A DNA stretch of 64,000 bases from Colwellia piezophila ATCC BAA-637 (GTDB lineage: Bacteria > Pseudomonadota > Gammaproteobacteria > Enterobacterales > Alteromonadaceae), in NCBI RefSeq assembly GCF_000378625.1, contig NZ_KB905162.1, positions 124,001 through 188,000 of the forward strand. The letters run 5' to 3'. The notes below the pieces were generated by a model. It was not told where the DNA came from. It did no database searches and was given only the letters and a program-made list of their open reading frames with translations. The position numbers and the translations under genes were made by a program. Below are positions 52,432 to 62,098 of the stretch, piece by piece (position 1 is the first letter of the stretch; each line of letters opens with the position of its first letter).

Positions 52432-54357
52432 ATGTTGAATTTAACCATTCGCCGTAAAGTTGTACTGACTACCTTATCTGCAGTAGTGTTATCTATAGTG
52501 ATAGTCAGTGCTTTTGCCTTGAACTCTAGTCGAGCCATTATCTTGGAGGCCGCTATTGAAAGAGAACTACCAGCAGCACTGGGCGAAGTGGCCAACAACC
52601 TAGATGCACATTTGTTGTTACCCATTACGGTATCGCGAACCATGTCGAGTAACCTTTATAGCCAAGAGTTTCTTAGGGGTGGTGAGCCGGCTAACGAACA
52701 GCAACAATTAATTAGTTACCTTAAACAAATTCAAAGTGAGTTTAATACTATCAGTGCCTTTTTAGTTTCTGCCAATTCCGGTCATTATTTCACCCCAAGC
52801 GGTCTTTTTAAGACCTTGTCGCCACAAGATAGTAAAGATCAGTGGTTTTATAATTTTATTAATAGCGGTAAAGAGTATGAGTTAACTTTAGATGTTGATG
52901 AAGAAACTAATGTGCCGACGCTATTTATTAACTATTTAATGCGCATTGATGGAGAGCCTAGCGCGGTGGTTGGTGTTGGCTTATCACTCGAAAATATGGC
53001 TGAAACTGTTAGCCAGTATAGAATTGCAAAAACAGGGAAAGTATTTTTAGTTGATCAACAGGGTATTATTAAACTTCACCCGAATACGCAACTTATTGGT
53101 AAGAGCCTAACAGGTTTAGGTGTTCAAGGTAGTCAAAGCTTGTTGTCAAAAGCACAGTTTACCTCAATGGAGTTTAGCCGAGATGGCACAAATACGCTTA
53201 TTGCTAGTCGCTATTTAGACAATATTGGCTGGTATGTCGTTGCTGAAGTGCCTAAAAGCGAAGTGCTTGGCGGGCTGACAAGAGCAACCTGGGAATTAGT
53301 GATGATGGGAATTATTATTGCCATTATTTCTGCTTTGGTTAGCACTTGGTTAATATCACGTCTGATTGCACCTTTTAGTCAGTTAGCTGATATGTTGGCC
53401 GAAATCGGTAAAGGTGGCGGTGATTTAACCCGACGTTTAGATGACTCACGTCAAGACGAAGCGGGTACGATGGCCAGGGGATATAATCAATTTGTTAGCC
53501 ACTTAAGTGAAATCATGCAAGAAGTCTCTAATACCGGTAATGAACTTTCTGTGGCGATTGACGAAATAGATTCTCAAGCAAAAATAATGGAAGCCGAAAT
53601 TACCGAGCAAGTCAGTCGGGTTGAGCAAATAGCCACGGCTATGCATGAAATGGGCATGACAGCAGAAGAAATAGCCAGCAGCGCCAATAATGCGGCAGAA
53701 AGTGCACAGGCCGCAGATTCAACGGTGCAACAGGGTAACAATTCGGTAGTACAAACCATAACCAGTGTTTCTGATATGAGTGAACAATTAAGCTCGACCA
53801 GTATTATGATCAAGCAATTGGCTGAAGATGCCCGTTCTATTGATACCGTAGTAGAAGTTATTCGTAGTGTCTCTGAACAAACCAATTTATTGGCACTTAA
53901 CGCCGCAATTGAAGCTGCCCGAGCGGGAGAGCAAGGCCGAGGTTTTGCTGTGGTAGCCGATGAAGTCAGAACTTTGGCATCACGTAGTCATGACTCGACA
54001 GAAGAAATTAAAAATATTATAGAAAAACTGCAAAGTAAAACCGAAGAAGTGGTTGCCGCTATTTCAAAAAGTACACAGTTAAGTATCAATAGTGAAACAG
54101 AGGCGACTCTTTCGGGCAAACATTTAGAAAGTATTTCTGAAAGCATCAGTATTATGAATGATATGAACTTGCAAATTGCCACGGCGACCGGGGAACAATC
54201 TAATGTAGTCGGTGAAATTAACCCGCATGTTACTGCTGTTGCCGATATCTCGCGTGCCAATAGCGATATTGTGCAACAAACCTCTATCGCCTGTAGTGAG
54301 CTTCGAAATAAAGCTAACCACTTGAATGAATTGGTGTCGCGCTTTAAGTTTAACTAG
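52432..54357 (+). CDS. Methyl-accepting chemotaxis protein with Cache sensor
   Basis: 641 residues. TM1 at about 10-30, a periplasmic Cache-type sensor (about 33-280) with [30 protein letters not shown] and [17 protein letters not shown]2 at about 287-308, HAMP with [19 protein letters not shown], then the signalling coiled coil with tip [23 protein letters not shown]. Cache receptors of this type usually bind amino acids or organic acids. The RBS AAAGGAAAA is good. It ends in its own terminator. It differs from the 22.9-24.5 kb chemoreceptor, which lacks a periplasmic domain. Confidence 0.93.
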   Translation: MLNLTIRRKVVLTTLSAVVLSIVIVSAFALNSSRAIILEAAIERELPAALGEVANNLDAHLLLPITVSRTMSSNLYSQEFLRGGEPANEQQQLISYLKQIQSEFNTISAFLVSANSGHYFTPSGLFKTLSPQDSKDQWFYNFINSGKEYELTLDVDEETNVPTLFINYLMRIDGEPSAVVGVGLSLENMAETVSQYRIAKTGKVFLVDQQGIIKLHPNTQLIGKSLTGLGVQGSQSLLSKAQFTSMEFSRDGTNTLIASRYLDNIGWYVVAEVPKSEVLGGLTRATWELVMMGIIIAIISALVSTWLISRLIAPFSQLADMLAEIGKGGGDLTRRLDDSRQDEAGTMARGYNQFVSHLSEIMQEVSNTGNELSVAIDEIDSQAKIMEAEITEQVSRVEQIATAMHEMGMTAEEIASSANNAAESAQAADSTVQQGNNSVVQTITSVSDMSEQLSSTSIMIKQLAEDARSIDTVVEVIRSVSEQTNLLALNAAIEAARAGEQGRGFAVVADEVRTLASRSHDSTEEIKNIIEKLQSKTEEVVAAISKSTQLSINSETEATLSGKHLESISESISIMNDMNLQIATATGEQSNVVGEINPHVTAVADISRANSDIVQQTSIACSELRNKANHLNELVSRFKFN

Positions 54358-54402
54358 TCCCGCTTGGTAGTAATACTAAGCCTGTTATAAATTGAAGTAA
54401 TA

Positions 54403-54437
54403 AAAATGCCACTCGGGTTAACCGAGTGGCATTTTTT
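54403..54437 (+). terminator. Intrinsic terminator of the chemoreceptor gene
   Basis: AAAATGCCACTCGG-GTTAA-CCGAGTGGCATTTT with a following T-run. The A-run on the opposite side makes it usable for the convergent M13 peptidase gene too. Confidence 0.9.
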
Positions 54438-54507
54438 GTATCTACTTTTTTGATAAAAGTTAAGTTCAATTAATAATGCTAATTCAACTTAATTCATGTT
54501 CTCGGTA

Positions 54508-56571
54508 TTACCAGATACGAACACGTTCATCTTCAGGTAAATAAAGTGCATCACCTGGTTTTACGTCAAACGCTTTATACCAAGCATCATGATTACGTGG
54601 TGCTTGAGCACGGAAGCGTCCTGGTGCATGTGTACCGCCACGCAGTTGGTTTAACATACTTTTTTCAGTGCGCTTCTCTTTCCATACTTGTGCCCACGCT
54701 AAGAAGAAGCGTTGGTCACCGGTAACACCGTTTATAACCGGCGCTTCTTTGCCGTTTAAGCTCAGTTGATAAGCATGATATGCCATAGCTAAACCACCAA
54801 CATCACCAATGTTTTCGCCTAAACTGTTACGGCCGTTAACAAAGTTATCAGGGATCGGTTCATACTTATTGTATTGCGCGACTAGCTGATCCGCTTTCGC
54901 ATCAAATGCATCTCTGTCTTCATCAGTCCACCAATTACGTTGAATACCATTAGCATCTGACTTTGAACCTTGATCATCAAAGCCATGGCCCATCTCATGA
55001 CCAATTACCGCACCAATAGCACCGTAGTTTACGGCGGCATCGGCATTTGGATCGAAAAATGGTGGTTGGAGAATAGCTGCAGGGAAAACAATTTCATTGA
55101 ATGAACTGTTGTAGTAAGCATTCACACGTTGTGGCGTCATACCCCAGCGATTACGATCGGTTTTCTTCAATTCATTCGCAACGCTATCGGCTTGGAAAAA
55201 TTGACGAAGGTTTTTAATATTACCCACTAAATCAGTTTTAGAAATAGTTACGCCATCAAATTCCTGCCATACATCCGGGTAGCCAATTTTAGGGGTAAAT
55301 GCAGCAAGTTTAGCGTGGGCGTTAACTTTCGTTTCAGCGCCCATCCAATCAAGGCCGTCGATACGTTGACCAAGTGCGGTACGTAAATTTTCCACTAATA
55401 GCGCCATTTGTGTTTTAGAGCTTTCTGGGAAGTATCGAGCTACATACACTTTACCAATAGCAAAGCCTAACGATTCGGTATTTGACATTTCACCAATAGC
55501 GCGCTTCCAACGTGGACGAGGCTCTTGTTGACCGTTTAATTCTTTACCGTAAAATGCAAAGTTAGCCGCATATACTTCTTCGGACAATAGTCCAGCATTA
55601 CCACTAATAGTATGGAAAGTTAAATAATCTTGCCAAACGTTTAAAGACTCTGAATTGATCAACGCGATCATTGCTTTGACTGGCTCAGGTTGAGAAATAT
55701 TAAGCTGTGGTACTTTAAAGCCAGACGGGGCAAAGTAAGTATCCCAATCAAAGTCAGGGTATTGCTTAGCTAAATCAGCATGCTTAACTTGATTCAAGGT
55801 TAAATCACGGTTACGACGTTTTTCACGTGGCCACTGACCTTCGGCAATTTTTGTCTCTAGTGCCAAAATAGCTTCAGCACGTTTTTGGCCGTCTTCAATA
55901 CCGGCAAAGGTAAGCATAGTCGCGATATGTGCGGCATAAGCATTACGGATTTTCTCAAAACGTTCACTTTCTTCTAGGTAATAAGAACGATCAGGAAGAC
56001 CTAAACCTCCAGCACCAATAGACATTTCATATTGGTTTGGATCTAAACGGTTAAACCACATATAGCCACCGATAGGAGACTCAGTGCCCGTTAACCAAGC
56101 ATTACCAAAGATTTTAGTTAAGTCTGTAGTATTCTTGACCTTATTAATTTGATCTAAAGTCGACTGAATAGGGCTGATGCCAAGCTTATTAACTGTTTCA
56201 GTGTCCATATAGGCTTGGTAAAAATCAGCGATTAATTGTTCCTCAGCATTTAAGTCAGTGCGGCTAGTAATATCATCAATTATTTCTTTTACTTGTGTTT
56301 CACTGCGTTCAGCTAAACCGGTAAAGGCGCCAAAGCGGGTTTTATCCGCAGGCATAACATAGTTGTCATACCAAGTACCACTGGCATACATAAAGAAGTC
56401 ATCACCCGGTTTTACCGATTCATTACGAGCGCTTAAGTCAACACCAAAGCTACCTAATTCTGCTTGTGTGGCAACAACACTTTGATTGTTATTGTCATTA
56501 CTAGCGTCAAACATGCCACAACCACCCAAAAAGGTAGCTGCCAAGGCAATGGCTATTAAAGATTTTTTCAT
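54508..56571 (-). CDS. M13 family zinc metallopeptidase lipoprotein (neprilysin/PepO-like)
   Basis: 687 residues. Lipoprotein signal with lipobox LGGC (about 15-19), then a Ser/Asn-rich linker. The M13 body follows: DDFFMYASGTWYDNYVMPAD near the N-terminus, and the zinc site HEMGHGFDD (about 523) with GHEMGH as the HExxH motif. The third ligand lies in ENIGDVGGL, and the chain ends LYLPEDERVRIW, the family-typical aromatic C-terminus. It cuts peptides up to a few kDa. The lipid anchor places it in the periplasmic face of a membrane. It is monocistronic. Beyond its start lies a region with palindromic repeats. Confidence 0.95.
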   Translation of the reverse strand: MKKSLIAIALAATFLGGCGMFDASNDNNNQSVVATQAELGSFGVDLSARNESVKPGDDFFMYASGTWYDNYVMPADKTRFGAFTGLAERSETQVKEIIDDITSRTDLNAEEQLIADFYQAYMDTETVNKLGISPIQSTLDQINKVKNTTDLTKIFGNAWLTGTESPIGGYMWFNRLDPNQYEMSIGAGGLGLPDRSYYLEESERFEKIRNAYAAHIATMLTFAGIEDGQKRAEAILALETKIAEGQWPREKRRNRDLTLNQVKHADLAKQYPDFDWDTYFAPSGFKVPQLNISQPEPVKAMIALINSESLNVWQDYLTFHTISGNAGLLSEEVYAANFAFYGKELNGQQEPRPRWKRAIGEMSNTESLGFAIGKVYVARYFPESSKTQMALLVENLRTALGQRIDGLDWMGAETKVNAHAKLAAFTPKIGYPDVWQEFDGVTISKTDLVGNIKNLRQFFQADSVANELKKTDRNRWGMTPQRVNAYYNSSFNEIVFPAAILQPPFFDPNADAAVNYGAIGAVIGHEMGHGFDDQGSKSDANGIQRNWWTDEDRDAFDAKADQLVAQYNKYEPIPDNFVNGRNSLGENIGDVGGLAMAYHAYQLSLNGKEAPVINGVTGDQRFFLAWAQVWKEKRTEKSMLNQLRGGTHAPGRFRAQAPRNHDAWYKAFDVKPGDALYLPEDERVRIW

Positions 56572-57034
56572 GAAATAATTCTCTTTTTTAATAAATGAGT
56601 TATGGCAAGTGATTGGGTTTTTTGATAAAGCAGCCTTACTTATCTTTTAGGGGCTGCTTTGTTACCTGTTATACCAATAGGAGCAATTAATTAATTAATC
56701 CGTTTGGTATTAATCGATATCTATCGATTAATTATCACTTTGAACCCTGACATTCTCTAATATGTAAAAAAAATGTCAACCAGGAAACGATTAAAGGGTG
56801 TATTTATTCGACAGGTGAAATGTCACTTCTACTTTACAGGGTCATATGAACGGCGGTTTAAGCATGGCAATATCTATTTTTGCCAATTTGAGTGAACTCG
56901 CTGCGCTAAATCAAATGCAATGATACTCGCGTTAGCATAACCGATAAAATTCAACTTTAGCCAAATCACCTTTGCAATTTGGGGCTGTGCTAGGTATAAA
57001 GGCGGCCTTGATTGTTTTTTTATGAGTGAGTTAA
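56572..57034. other. Intergenic region with palindromes
   Basis: About 460 bp between the divergent M13 and PAP2 genes. It holds the palindromic block at 56671-56732, then AT-rich DNA. A plus-strand ATG at 57022 opens a frame that soon stops. I see no other gene. Confidence 0.5.
56671..56732. repeat. Double palindrome with ATACCAA/TTGGTAT ends
   Basis: ATACCAA (56671) pairs with TTGGTAT (ending 56710) around an ATTAATTAATTAAT core. Immediately next is ATTAATCGAT-ATCT-ATCGATTAAT (56709-56732), perfect 10-bp arms. It shares its outer sequence with the palindrome at 8144-8191. It lies about 100 bp upstream of the M13 gene start. Confidence 0.6.
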
Positions 57035-57559
57035 GTGAATACATTTTTACTGCTATTTTTATTAGTGCTTACCGGGCCTGTATTAGCCAAGTCTACTCTC
57101 GAAAAGTCTGGCGATATTATCCATTTACTCTTACCGGCAACCGCTTTGGCTGCAACCTTAATTATTGAAGATGACTTTCAAGGGGGTTGGCAATTAGTTA
57201 AGACGGGCGTCGTTTCTCGTGTCGCCGTTGAAGCGCTAAAGTATGGCATAGAGAAAGATAGACCTGATGGCTCGGGTGATGACTCCTTTCCGTCAGGCCA
57301 TACTGCAGATAGTTTTGCCGCCGCAACTTTTATGCAACAGCGTTACGGATGGCAGTGGGGGATTCCAGCCTATATAGGGGCTACTTTTGTCGCTTATAGC
57401 CGCGTTGAAAGTGATAAACATTATATTGAAGACGTATTAGCAGGCGCTGCTATTGGCATTATTTCAGCTTTATACTTTACCGATCCCTATTCAGGCATAA
57501 CAATTACACCATCAGCGGGTGGTGGCCATTATGGCTTGAGTTTTAGTGGTGTTTTTTAG
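57035..57559 (+). CDS. PAP2 family phosphatase
   Basis: 174 residues from GTG (57035). Signal peptide (FLLLFLLVLTGPVLA), then the PAP2 acid-phosphatase signature in order: KxxxxxxRP (KYGIEKDRP), PSGHT (SFPSGHTADSFAA) and SRxxxxxHxxxD (SRVESDKHYIEDV). The complete set of catalytic residues (Lys, Arg, Ser-Gly-His, Arg-His-Asp) is present. Only about two or three membrane helices fit, and the chain ends GGHYGLSFSGVF. The likely role is phospholipid or undecaprenyl-pyrophosphate dephosphorylation at the periplasmic face. It is about 100 bp upstream of the DUF2956 gene; a shared transcript is possible. Confidence 0.88.
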   Translation: MNTFLLLFLLVLTGPVLAKSTLEKSGDIIHLLLPATALAATLIIEDDFQGGWQLVKTGVVSRVAVEALKYGIEKDRPDGSGDDSFPSGHTADSFAAATFMQQRYGWQWGIPAYIGATFVAYSRVESDKHYIEDVLAGAAIGIISALYFTDPYSGITITPSAGGGHYGLSFSGVF

Positions 57560-57660
57560 CGAATGTTAGGTTTAGCTAAAGTGTTAAAGCGCTAATTTTT
57601 TAAAGAGTTAAATAGTTAAGTATTTGAGTAGAAAAAACGGACATTAAAGGACAGCAAACA

Positions 57661-57987
57661 ATGACAATTAAAGCATCAAAAGAAACTCAAGAGCAAGCGT
57701 TGAAAGTCGCCAAAGGCATTCAAAAAAAAGGCCAGAGTAAAGAACAAACTAAGCTCATTGCTCAAGGCATAGAAAAAGGCATTAGCGAATATAAAAAACA
57801 ACAGGCTAAAAAGTCACGTGAGCGTGATAAAGACCGTAAACAGCAAGTAAAGCAAAAGCAACGCACCACTGAAGAACAAGCCGGTTTGGATGAATTAAGC
57901 GAAACTAAAAGCACTCCATATTTACCCTGGCTGTTATTAGGGCTAAGTTGGCTTGGTTTTGTTGGCTACCAGCTACTTGGCAAATAG
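57661..57987 (+). CDS. DUF2956 family protein
   Basis: 108 residues. The N-terminal two thirds are very basic and helical (KASKETQEQALKVAKGIQKK, KEQTKLIAQGIEKGISEYKK, and a KKSRERDKDRKQQ run), and the C-terminus is one TM helix (PYLPWLLLGLSWLGFVGYQLL). This matches DUF2956, a tail-anchored protein of unknown function in Gammaproteobacteria. The cytoplasmic domain may bind nucleic acid or the membrane surface. RBS AAAGGACAG is good. A GCCTCG/CGAGGC stem with a 15-nt loop (58000-58026) follows. Confidence 0.85.
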   Translation: MTIKASKETQEQALKVAKGIQKKGQSKEQTKLIAQGIEKGISEYKKQQAKKSRERDKDRKQQVKQKQRTTEEQAGLDELSETKSTPYLPWLLLGLSWLGFVGYQLLGK

Positions 57988-58059
57988 GTTAGTAATAATG
58001 CCTCGAAGGGTATGGTTCAACGAGGCTTAATGAAATATTAGCTGAAACATTAGCAGTGA

Positions 58060-60600
58060 TTAATTACCGCAAACATTACTAATTTTATGTAATTCGGCTT
58101 CAGCACCACCAAAAGCGTAACTAGCACTATCGCTGACGAAGTAATACACCGCATCGTTAGGGAACATCACCACACCAATACCACCGTATCCGGACATGTA
58201 ACTAACCCATGAGCCGGTTGGACATAGTGGGCTAGCACGCTGTCCCATATCATAAGTCCAGACACCGTTTAAATAACGCGATTGTGCACCGTAAGTTTCT
58301 AAACCGATATCACCGCCTTTAACAAGCATGTCGTCCATGATTTCGCCATTAAGCACTTGCTGTCCATTAATAACACCACGGTCAATAATTAATTGAGCTA
58401 ACTTAATCATATCATCGGTATGCCAAGTCATGCCGTGGCTCCAATATGGATCTGCAAGGGAGTCTTCAGTGCGCACCGTTGTGTAAGTCGCAGGGCTAAG
58501 GGTAAGTGGTTTGTATACTTCATTTACTAACTTATCGAATAGATCACCACTGCTGAAGTTATCCATTGCCACCCCTGCTATGTAAGTATCTGAAGAATGG
58601 TAAGAAAAATGTGAATTCGGCGTTGCTTTGCGGATATAACGCTGACATGAATGGGCGATTTTCTCATCATGGCTAAAGGTTAAGAAAAATTCATTAACCG
58701 TTGCCGTACCGCCTTCATCACCCTCATAAGAAGATAAACGATAATTACCGGTTGCCATGTCTAAGGCATTTTCTATTGAAACATCACTCCAGACAGCAGC
58801 CGTACCATTAATACCATCTTGGCACTCACCTACATTGGTTGAGATCATAGTATTGCGAGTCAGACTGTTTTGTTCAACTAACAAAGCAAAGGCCATATTT
58901 GCGACGGCTGTTTTTGCGGTCGAATAAGAAGGTAAACTCATCACTTCACAAAAAGGGTAATCGCCGTGACGGGTACTACAAGTAGCAGCATAATGAACCC
59001 CTTGGTACAATACACCATGCGTGGTCGGGGCTGAAGCTTGCTCTGTGGCAATATTGGCAACATTAATACCACTTGCCGGGTAATCAATTGCTAATTCAGC
59101 AATCGCTTTTATCGGTAAACGGTTAAGCACTTCTGCTTGATAATCTGTAATCAATGTTGCTGCGCCCGATATATTCGTCGCAATATATTGTGCGGGCACT
59201 AAGCCGGTCAAATCATATTGGAAATATAAGCAAGTTTCACCGCCTATTTGAACCGCCACATTGGTAATAGAGCCGTCGTCTTTAAAGGCAAACGTTAACA
59301 CGCCGTTATGAGTACAGTTGGCTTGGTTTTCTTGTAACGAAAAAGGAATGGCCACACGGCTATAACCATTGTCATTATTTTCATTCCATACTCGGCCTGG
59401 CTCGATAATGTAATTCCAATCTTGGTAGTCTGGCGCGCCAATATTACCGCTGACGATTAAACCACGAATTTTAGGAATAATATGTGAGCCCACTTGGATA
59501 AACTCAAAATCAAAGACCGGTAAAGTACCTGGGCTATTATAATTGCCCGCTTGTCCTCTGCCAGATGTCACTTCATTGAAATTCATTGCGGTAGGGCTAC
59601 CGCCATTGAGTACTAAACGCCCTTCAAAGGTGTTAGTCGGCTCGGATGCTTTGGAGTTATCGGCATCAATTTCTGCAACACCATGACTGAAATGTGAAAA
59701 ATCCATCACGTTTAAGCTCGTTCCATTTAACTCGCTAAGGGTTAATGAGCTACGAGTTACATTACCGTCACCAGTAAATACATGAAGATCACCTGGTGGC
59801 GTAGGCGGCTCAGGGGCAGTAACCGTGCCGCTGCCACTTAGCGAAACTGATTGATTGGTATCATTGTTAGTTATAGTCAAAGTAGCAGTCGAACTCAGCT
59901 CTGTGGTGGGGGTGAATACCACATCAAATGAACAGTCACTGTCACCAACAACGGCGGTATTACTACAGTAATCATTGGCAAGCATGAAGGGGGCGCTAAC
60001 ACCGCTAATAGTTGTTACCTCTAAATTGGCATTGCCACTGTTAGTTATGGTGATGGTTTTACTGGCACTATCACCGATTAATACATTACTAAATAGGCCA
60101 CTGCCTGAAACATTGATACTCGGGGTTGGTACACCAGTACCAATAATACTAATACCATCGGCGTAACAGTAATCTGCTGCCGAGCCAGTTTGCTGATAGC
60201 GAATATAGGTGGTGCCACCATTAGTCGTAGTCGTAGCGGAGGTAAACGAGCCATCATCCTGGTTTTTGTTTAAATTAATTAACGAGTTGCCCCAGTTAAC
60301 ACCATCTTCTGAAACGAATACATCACAGAAATTATTGCTTTCTAAACTGGTTGCCGCTAAAGCCACGGTTACATTTCCGTCTGCAGCAAAACTGCGTTCA
60401 GCCGATGCGCCGCCTTTAAGGCGCATGGAATAAGCGCCAATTGTTTTATTGGTATTAATCGCTACAGTGCCCGAAGTTGTCCAACCGGATATATCGCCAT
60501 CTTCGAAATCTTCGATGGCATCAGCCACGGCACTGTCAGATAGCATGAATAACGACAATGAGAAAACCAAAGCTAATGAATTAATTTTTGCATTAATCAT
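58060..60600 (-). CDS. Modular secreted beta-lactamase-fold protein with choice-of-anchor D/ASH-like domain
   Basis: 846 residues. Signal peptide (ALVFSLSLFMLSDSAVA), a Cys-containing beta-sandwich (about 30-155) opening with FEDGDISGW, then a choice-of-anchor D/ASH-like module (about 160-260; ASKTITITNSGNANLEVTTI). A Pro/Thr linker and a further beta-rich domain (about 270-470) lead into a serine beta-lactamase-like C-terminal domain (about 490-846). That domain has YSTAK (S-x-x-K) as nucleophile motif, a YHS motif (SYHSSDTY, in place of Y-x-N) and YGG in SGYGGIGVV in place of HxG. There is no C-terminal TM anchor. The substrate is unknown; lactamase activity is doubtful. It may be an extracellular esterase or peptidase. 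Confidence 0.8.
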   Translation of the reverse strand: MINAKINSLALVFSLSLFMLSDSAVADAIEDFEDGDISGWTTSGTVAINTNKTIGAYSMRLKGGASAERSFAADGNVTVALAATSLESNNFCDVFVSEDGVNWGNSLINLNKNQDDGSFTSATTTTNGGTTYIRYQQTGSAADYCYADGISIIGTGVPTPSINVSGSGLFSNVLIGDSASKTITITNSGNANLEVTTISGVSAPFMLANDYCSNTAVVGDSDCSFDVVFTPTTELSSTATLTITNNDTNQSVSLSGSGTVTAPEPPTPPGDLHVFTGDGNVTRSSLTLSELNGTSLNVMDFSHFSHGVAEIDADNSKASEPTNTFEGRLVLNGGSPTAMNFNEVTSGRGQAGNYNSPGTLPVFDFEFIQVGSHIIPKIRGLIVSGNIGAPDYQDWNYIIEPGRVWNENNDNGYSRVAIPFSLQENQANCTHNGVLTFAFKDDGSITNVAVQIGGETCLYFQYDLTGLVPAQYIATNISGAATLITDYQAEVLNRLPIKAIAELAIDYPASGINVANIATEQASAPTTHGVLYQGVHYAATCSTRHGDYPFCEVMSLPSYSTAKTAVANMAFALLVEQNSLTRNTMISTNVGECQDGINGTAAVWSDVSIENALDMATGNYRLSSYEGDEGGTATVNEFFLTFSHDEKIAHSCQRYIRKATPNSHFSYHSSDTYIAGVAMDNFSSGDLFDKLVNEVYKPLTLSPATYTTVRTEDSLADPYWSHGMTWHTDDMIKLAQLIIDRGVINGQQVLNGEIMDDMLVKGGDIGLETYGAQSRYLNGVWTYDMGQRASPLCPTGSWVSYMSGYGGIGVVMFPNDAVYYFVSDSASYAFGGAEAELHKISNVCGN

Positions 60601-61051
60601 ATGTGATCCTTATGTAACCTGATAATCTTGTAAATTTTCGTCTTAAATACTTAAGCTGTTGTTTTTACTTATACATCAAGGCTCATTATCAAGAGTTCAG
60701 GTTATTTAGTTTTTTTATTATTAAATCAATAACGTTCATCAGGCTAATGAAAAAGTTATCTTGGCCAATATGATTAAAGCGCTTACCTCGACATACGCAA
60801 AGAAGTGCTCGTTGTCCTTATAGGGACTAAAAAAACAAGGCTAAACTGATAGTAAGCTGTTTTATTTTTAACCATAGCGCCAGTTATCGGGCATTTATGG
60901 TGCCAGAAGTAAATTTAACTGAATGACAATAAAGAGATGATCAATTAAAAACTGATGAAATTAGAGGGTTTGGGAGTGGGGGAGGAGAAATAATGTTAAC
61001 AATAGTAGTGGCTTCAACTCTACCCTTGCATAGGTTTTAGTTGTTATAAGA
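60601..61051. other. Intergenic region, nothing recognised
   Basis: About 450 bp between the modular hydrolase (starting 60600, minus) and the end of the LysR gene at 61052. A GGGAGTGGGGGAGG stretch lies at 60972. I see no gene, palindrome or terminator. Confidence 0.4.
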
Positions 61052-61984
61052 TCATTTATCTAGCAAGTTAAATGCACTAATAAAGGCATTACGCAGTAAG
61101 TTCACTTTACTGGCTTCTCTTGGTGATTTTTTGTTTACCAAGGATAAATTAAATTGATAAGTAAGGACGCTTGGCTGAATAATACGAATTTCGCCGGCAT
61201 TTAATTCTTGTTGAATGTAGCTTTGAGGCATATAACCAATATATTTCCCAGACAATATCATCGCCTTACGTGTATCGAATTGATAGGCTTTGGCACTTAA
61301 ATTGAGTTTTTGCAGCTGTTCTCGGCCAGCAAAATCAATATCAATACCCGGGTGAATAGCGGCAACACCAGAAAAATCATCGCTAGTGATTTTAGCATCG
61401 ACTATATTGAAGAAAGGGTGTTTTTTACCACAACACAAGTAGATAGGTTGGCTTGATAATGGCAGATAATGTAAACCTTCAATTTGTTGATAACCCGGGA
61501 ATATTCCCATATGCGCCTTGTCTTTGAGCAATGATTTTTCAATATTTGATATTGAATCTCCATCTAAAACAATATGTAGATTTGGCGCAGTGTCATGTAC
61601 TATTTCAATAACCTGGGCAAGTTTTTGCTGTTTGTTAGTGTCTAATTGATCAGCACACAGTATAACCAATTCGCCACTAAGCTCTTTACCTAGTGTACCA
61701 ACGAGTAAAGAAAAATCATTGAGCGAATCAAATAAATCGAGAACGGCTCGATAGACAGATTGGCCGTCTTCAGTAAGAGAAAACCCCCCTCGGCCACGCA
61801 AACAAAGCTTTAGCTGCATTCTTGTTTCTAAATTAGACATATGCACACTGATGGTTGAGCGAGTGATGCCTAAGCCCTTTTCAGCTGCAGCAAAACCGCC
61901 ATGTTCAACCACAGAGATAAAAATTTTCAATAAGCGTAGATCATACTCAGTAATAGGTTTTGGAATGATTGATGTTTTACTCAA
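61052..61984 (-). CDS. LysR family regulator of the GABA genes (putative)
   Basis: 310 residues. The N-terminal HTH (about 14-72) has LLKIFISVVEHGGFAAAEKGL and ITRSTISVHMSNLETRM; the C-terminal effector domain has SGELVILCADQLDTN and CCGKKHPFF. It is divergent from gabD across 114 bp containing three tandem 12-bp repeats, and gabT follows gabD. This makes it the probable activator or repressor of GABA catabolism. The effector is probably GABA or succinate semialdehyde, by inference from the neighbours. No other regulator of the gab type (GntR/MocR) is seen. Confidence 0.88.
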   Translation of the reverse strand: MSKTSIIPKPITEYDLRLLKIFISVVEHGGFAAAEKGLGITRSTISVHMSNLETRMQLKLCLRGRGGFSLTEDGQSVYRAVLDLFDSLNDFSLLVGTLGKELSGELVILCADQLDTNKQQKLAQVIEIVHDTAPNLHIVLDGDSISNIEKSLLKDKAHMGIFPGYQQIEGLHYLPLSSQPIYLCCGKKHPFFNIVDAKITSDDFSGVAAIHPGIDIDFAGREQLQKLNLSAKAYQFDTRKAMILSGKYIGYMPQSYIQQELNAGEIRIIQPSVLTYQFNLSLVNKKSPREASKVNLLRNAFISAFNLLDK

Positions 61985-62047
61985 TGTTTGGCCTACATAA
62001 AACTAAAGGTTTAATGTTTTGTATTTAACCAGAGCTGATTTTAAGTT

Positions 62048-62083
62048 TCAATAGAATTATCAATAGAATTATCAATAGAATTA
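62048..62083. repeat. Three tandem 12-bp repeats in the lysR-gabD spacer
   Basis: TCAATAGAATTA three times in perfect tandem, ending 16 nt before the gabD start codon. In-register copies are 12 bp apart. They could be regulator sites or a replication-slippage expansion changing leader length. Confidence 0.85.
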
Positions 62084-62098
62084 ACATCGGAGATAAAC

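Noticed and set aside
57022-57165. Plus-strand ATG frame just before the PAP2 gene
   Set aside because: Stops after about 48 codons and overlaps the PAP2 gene in another phase; the GTG at 57035 gives a signal peptide and all PAP2 motifs.
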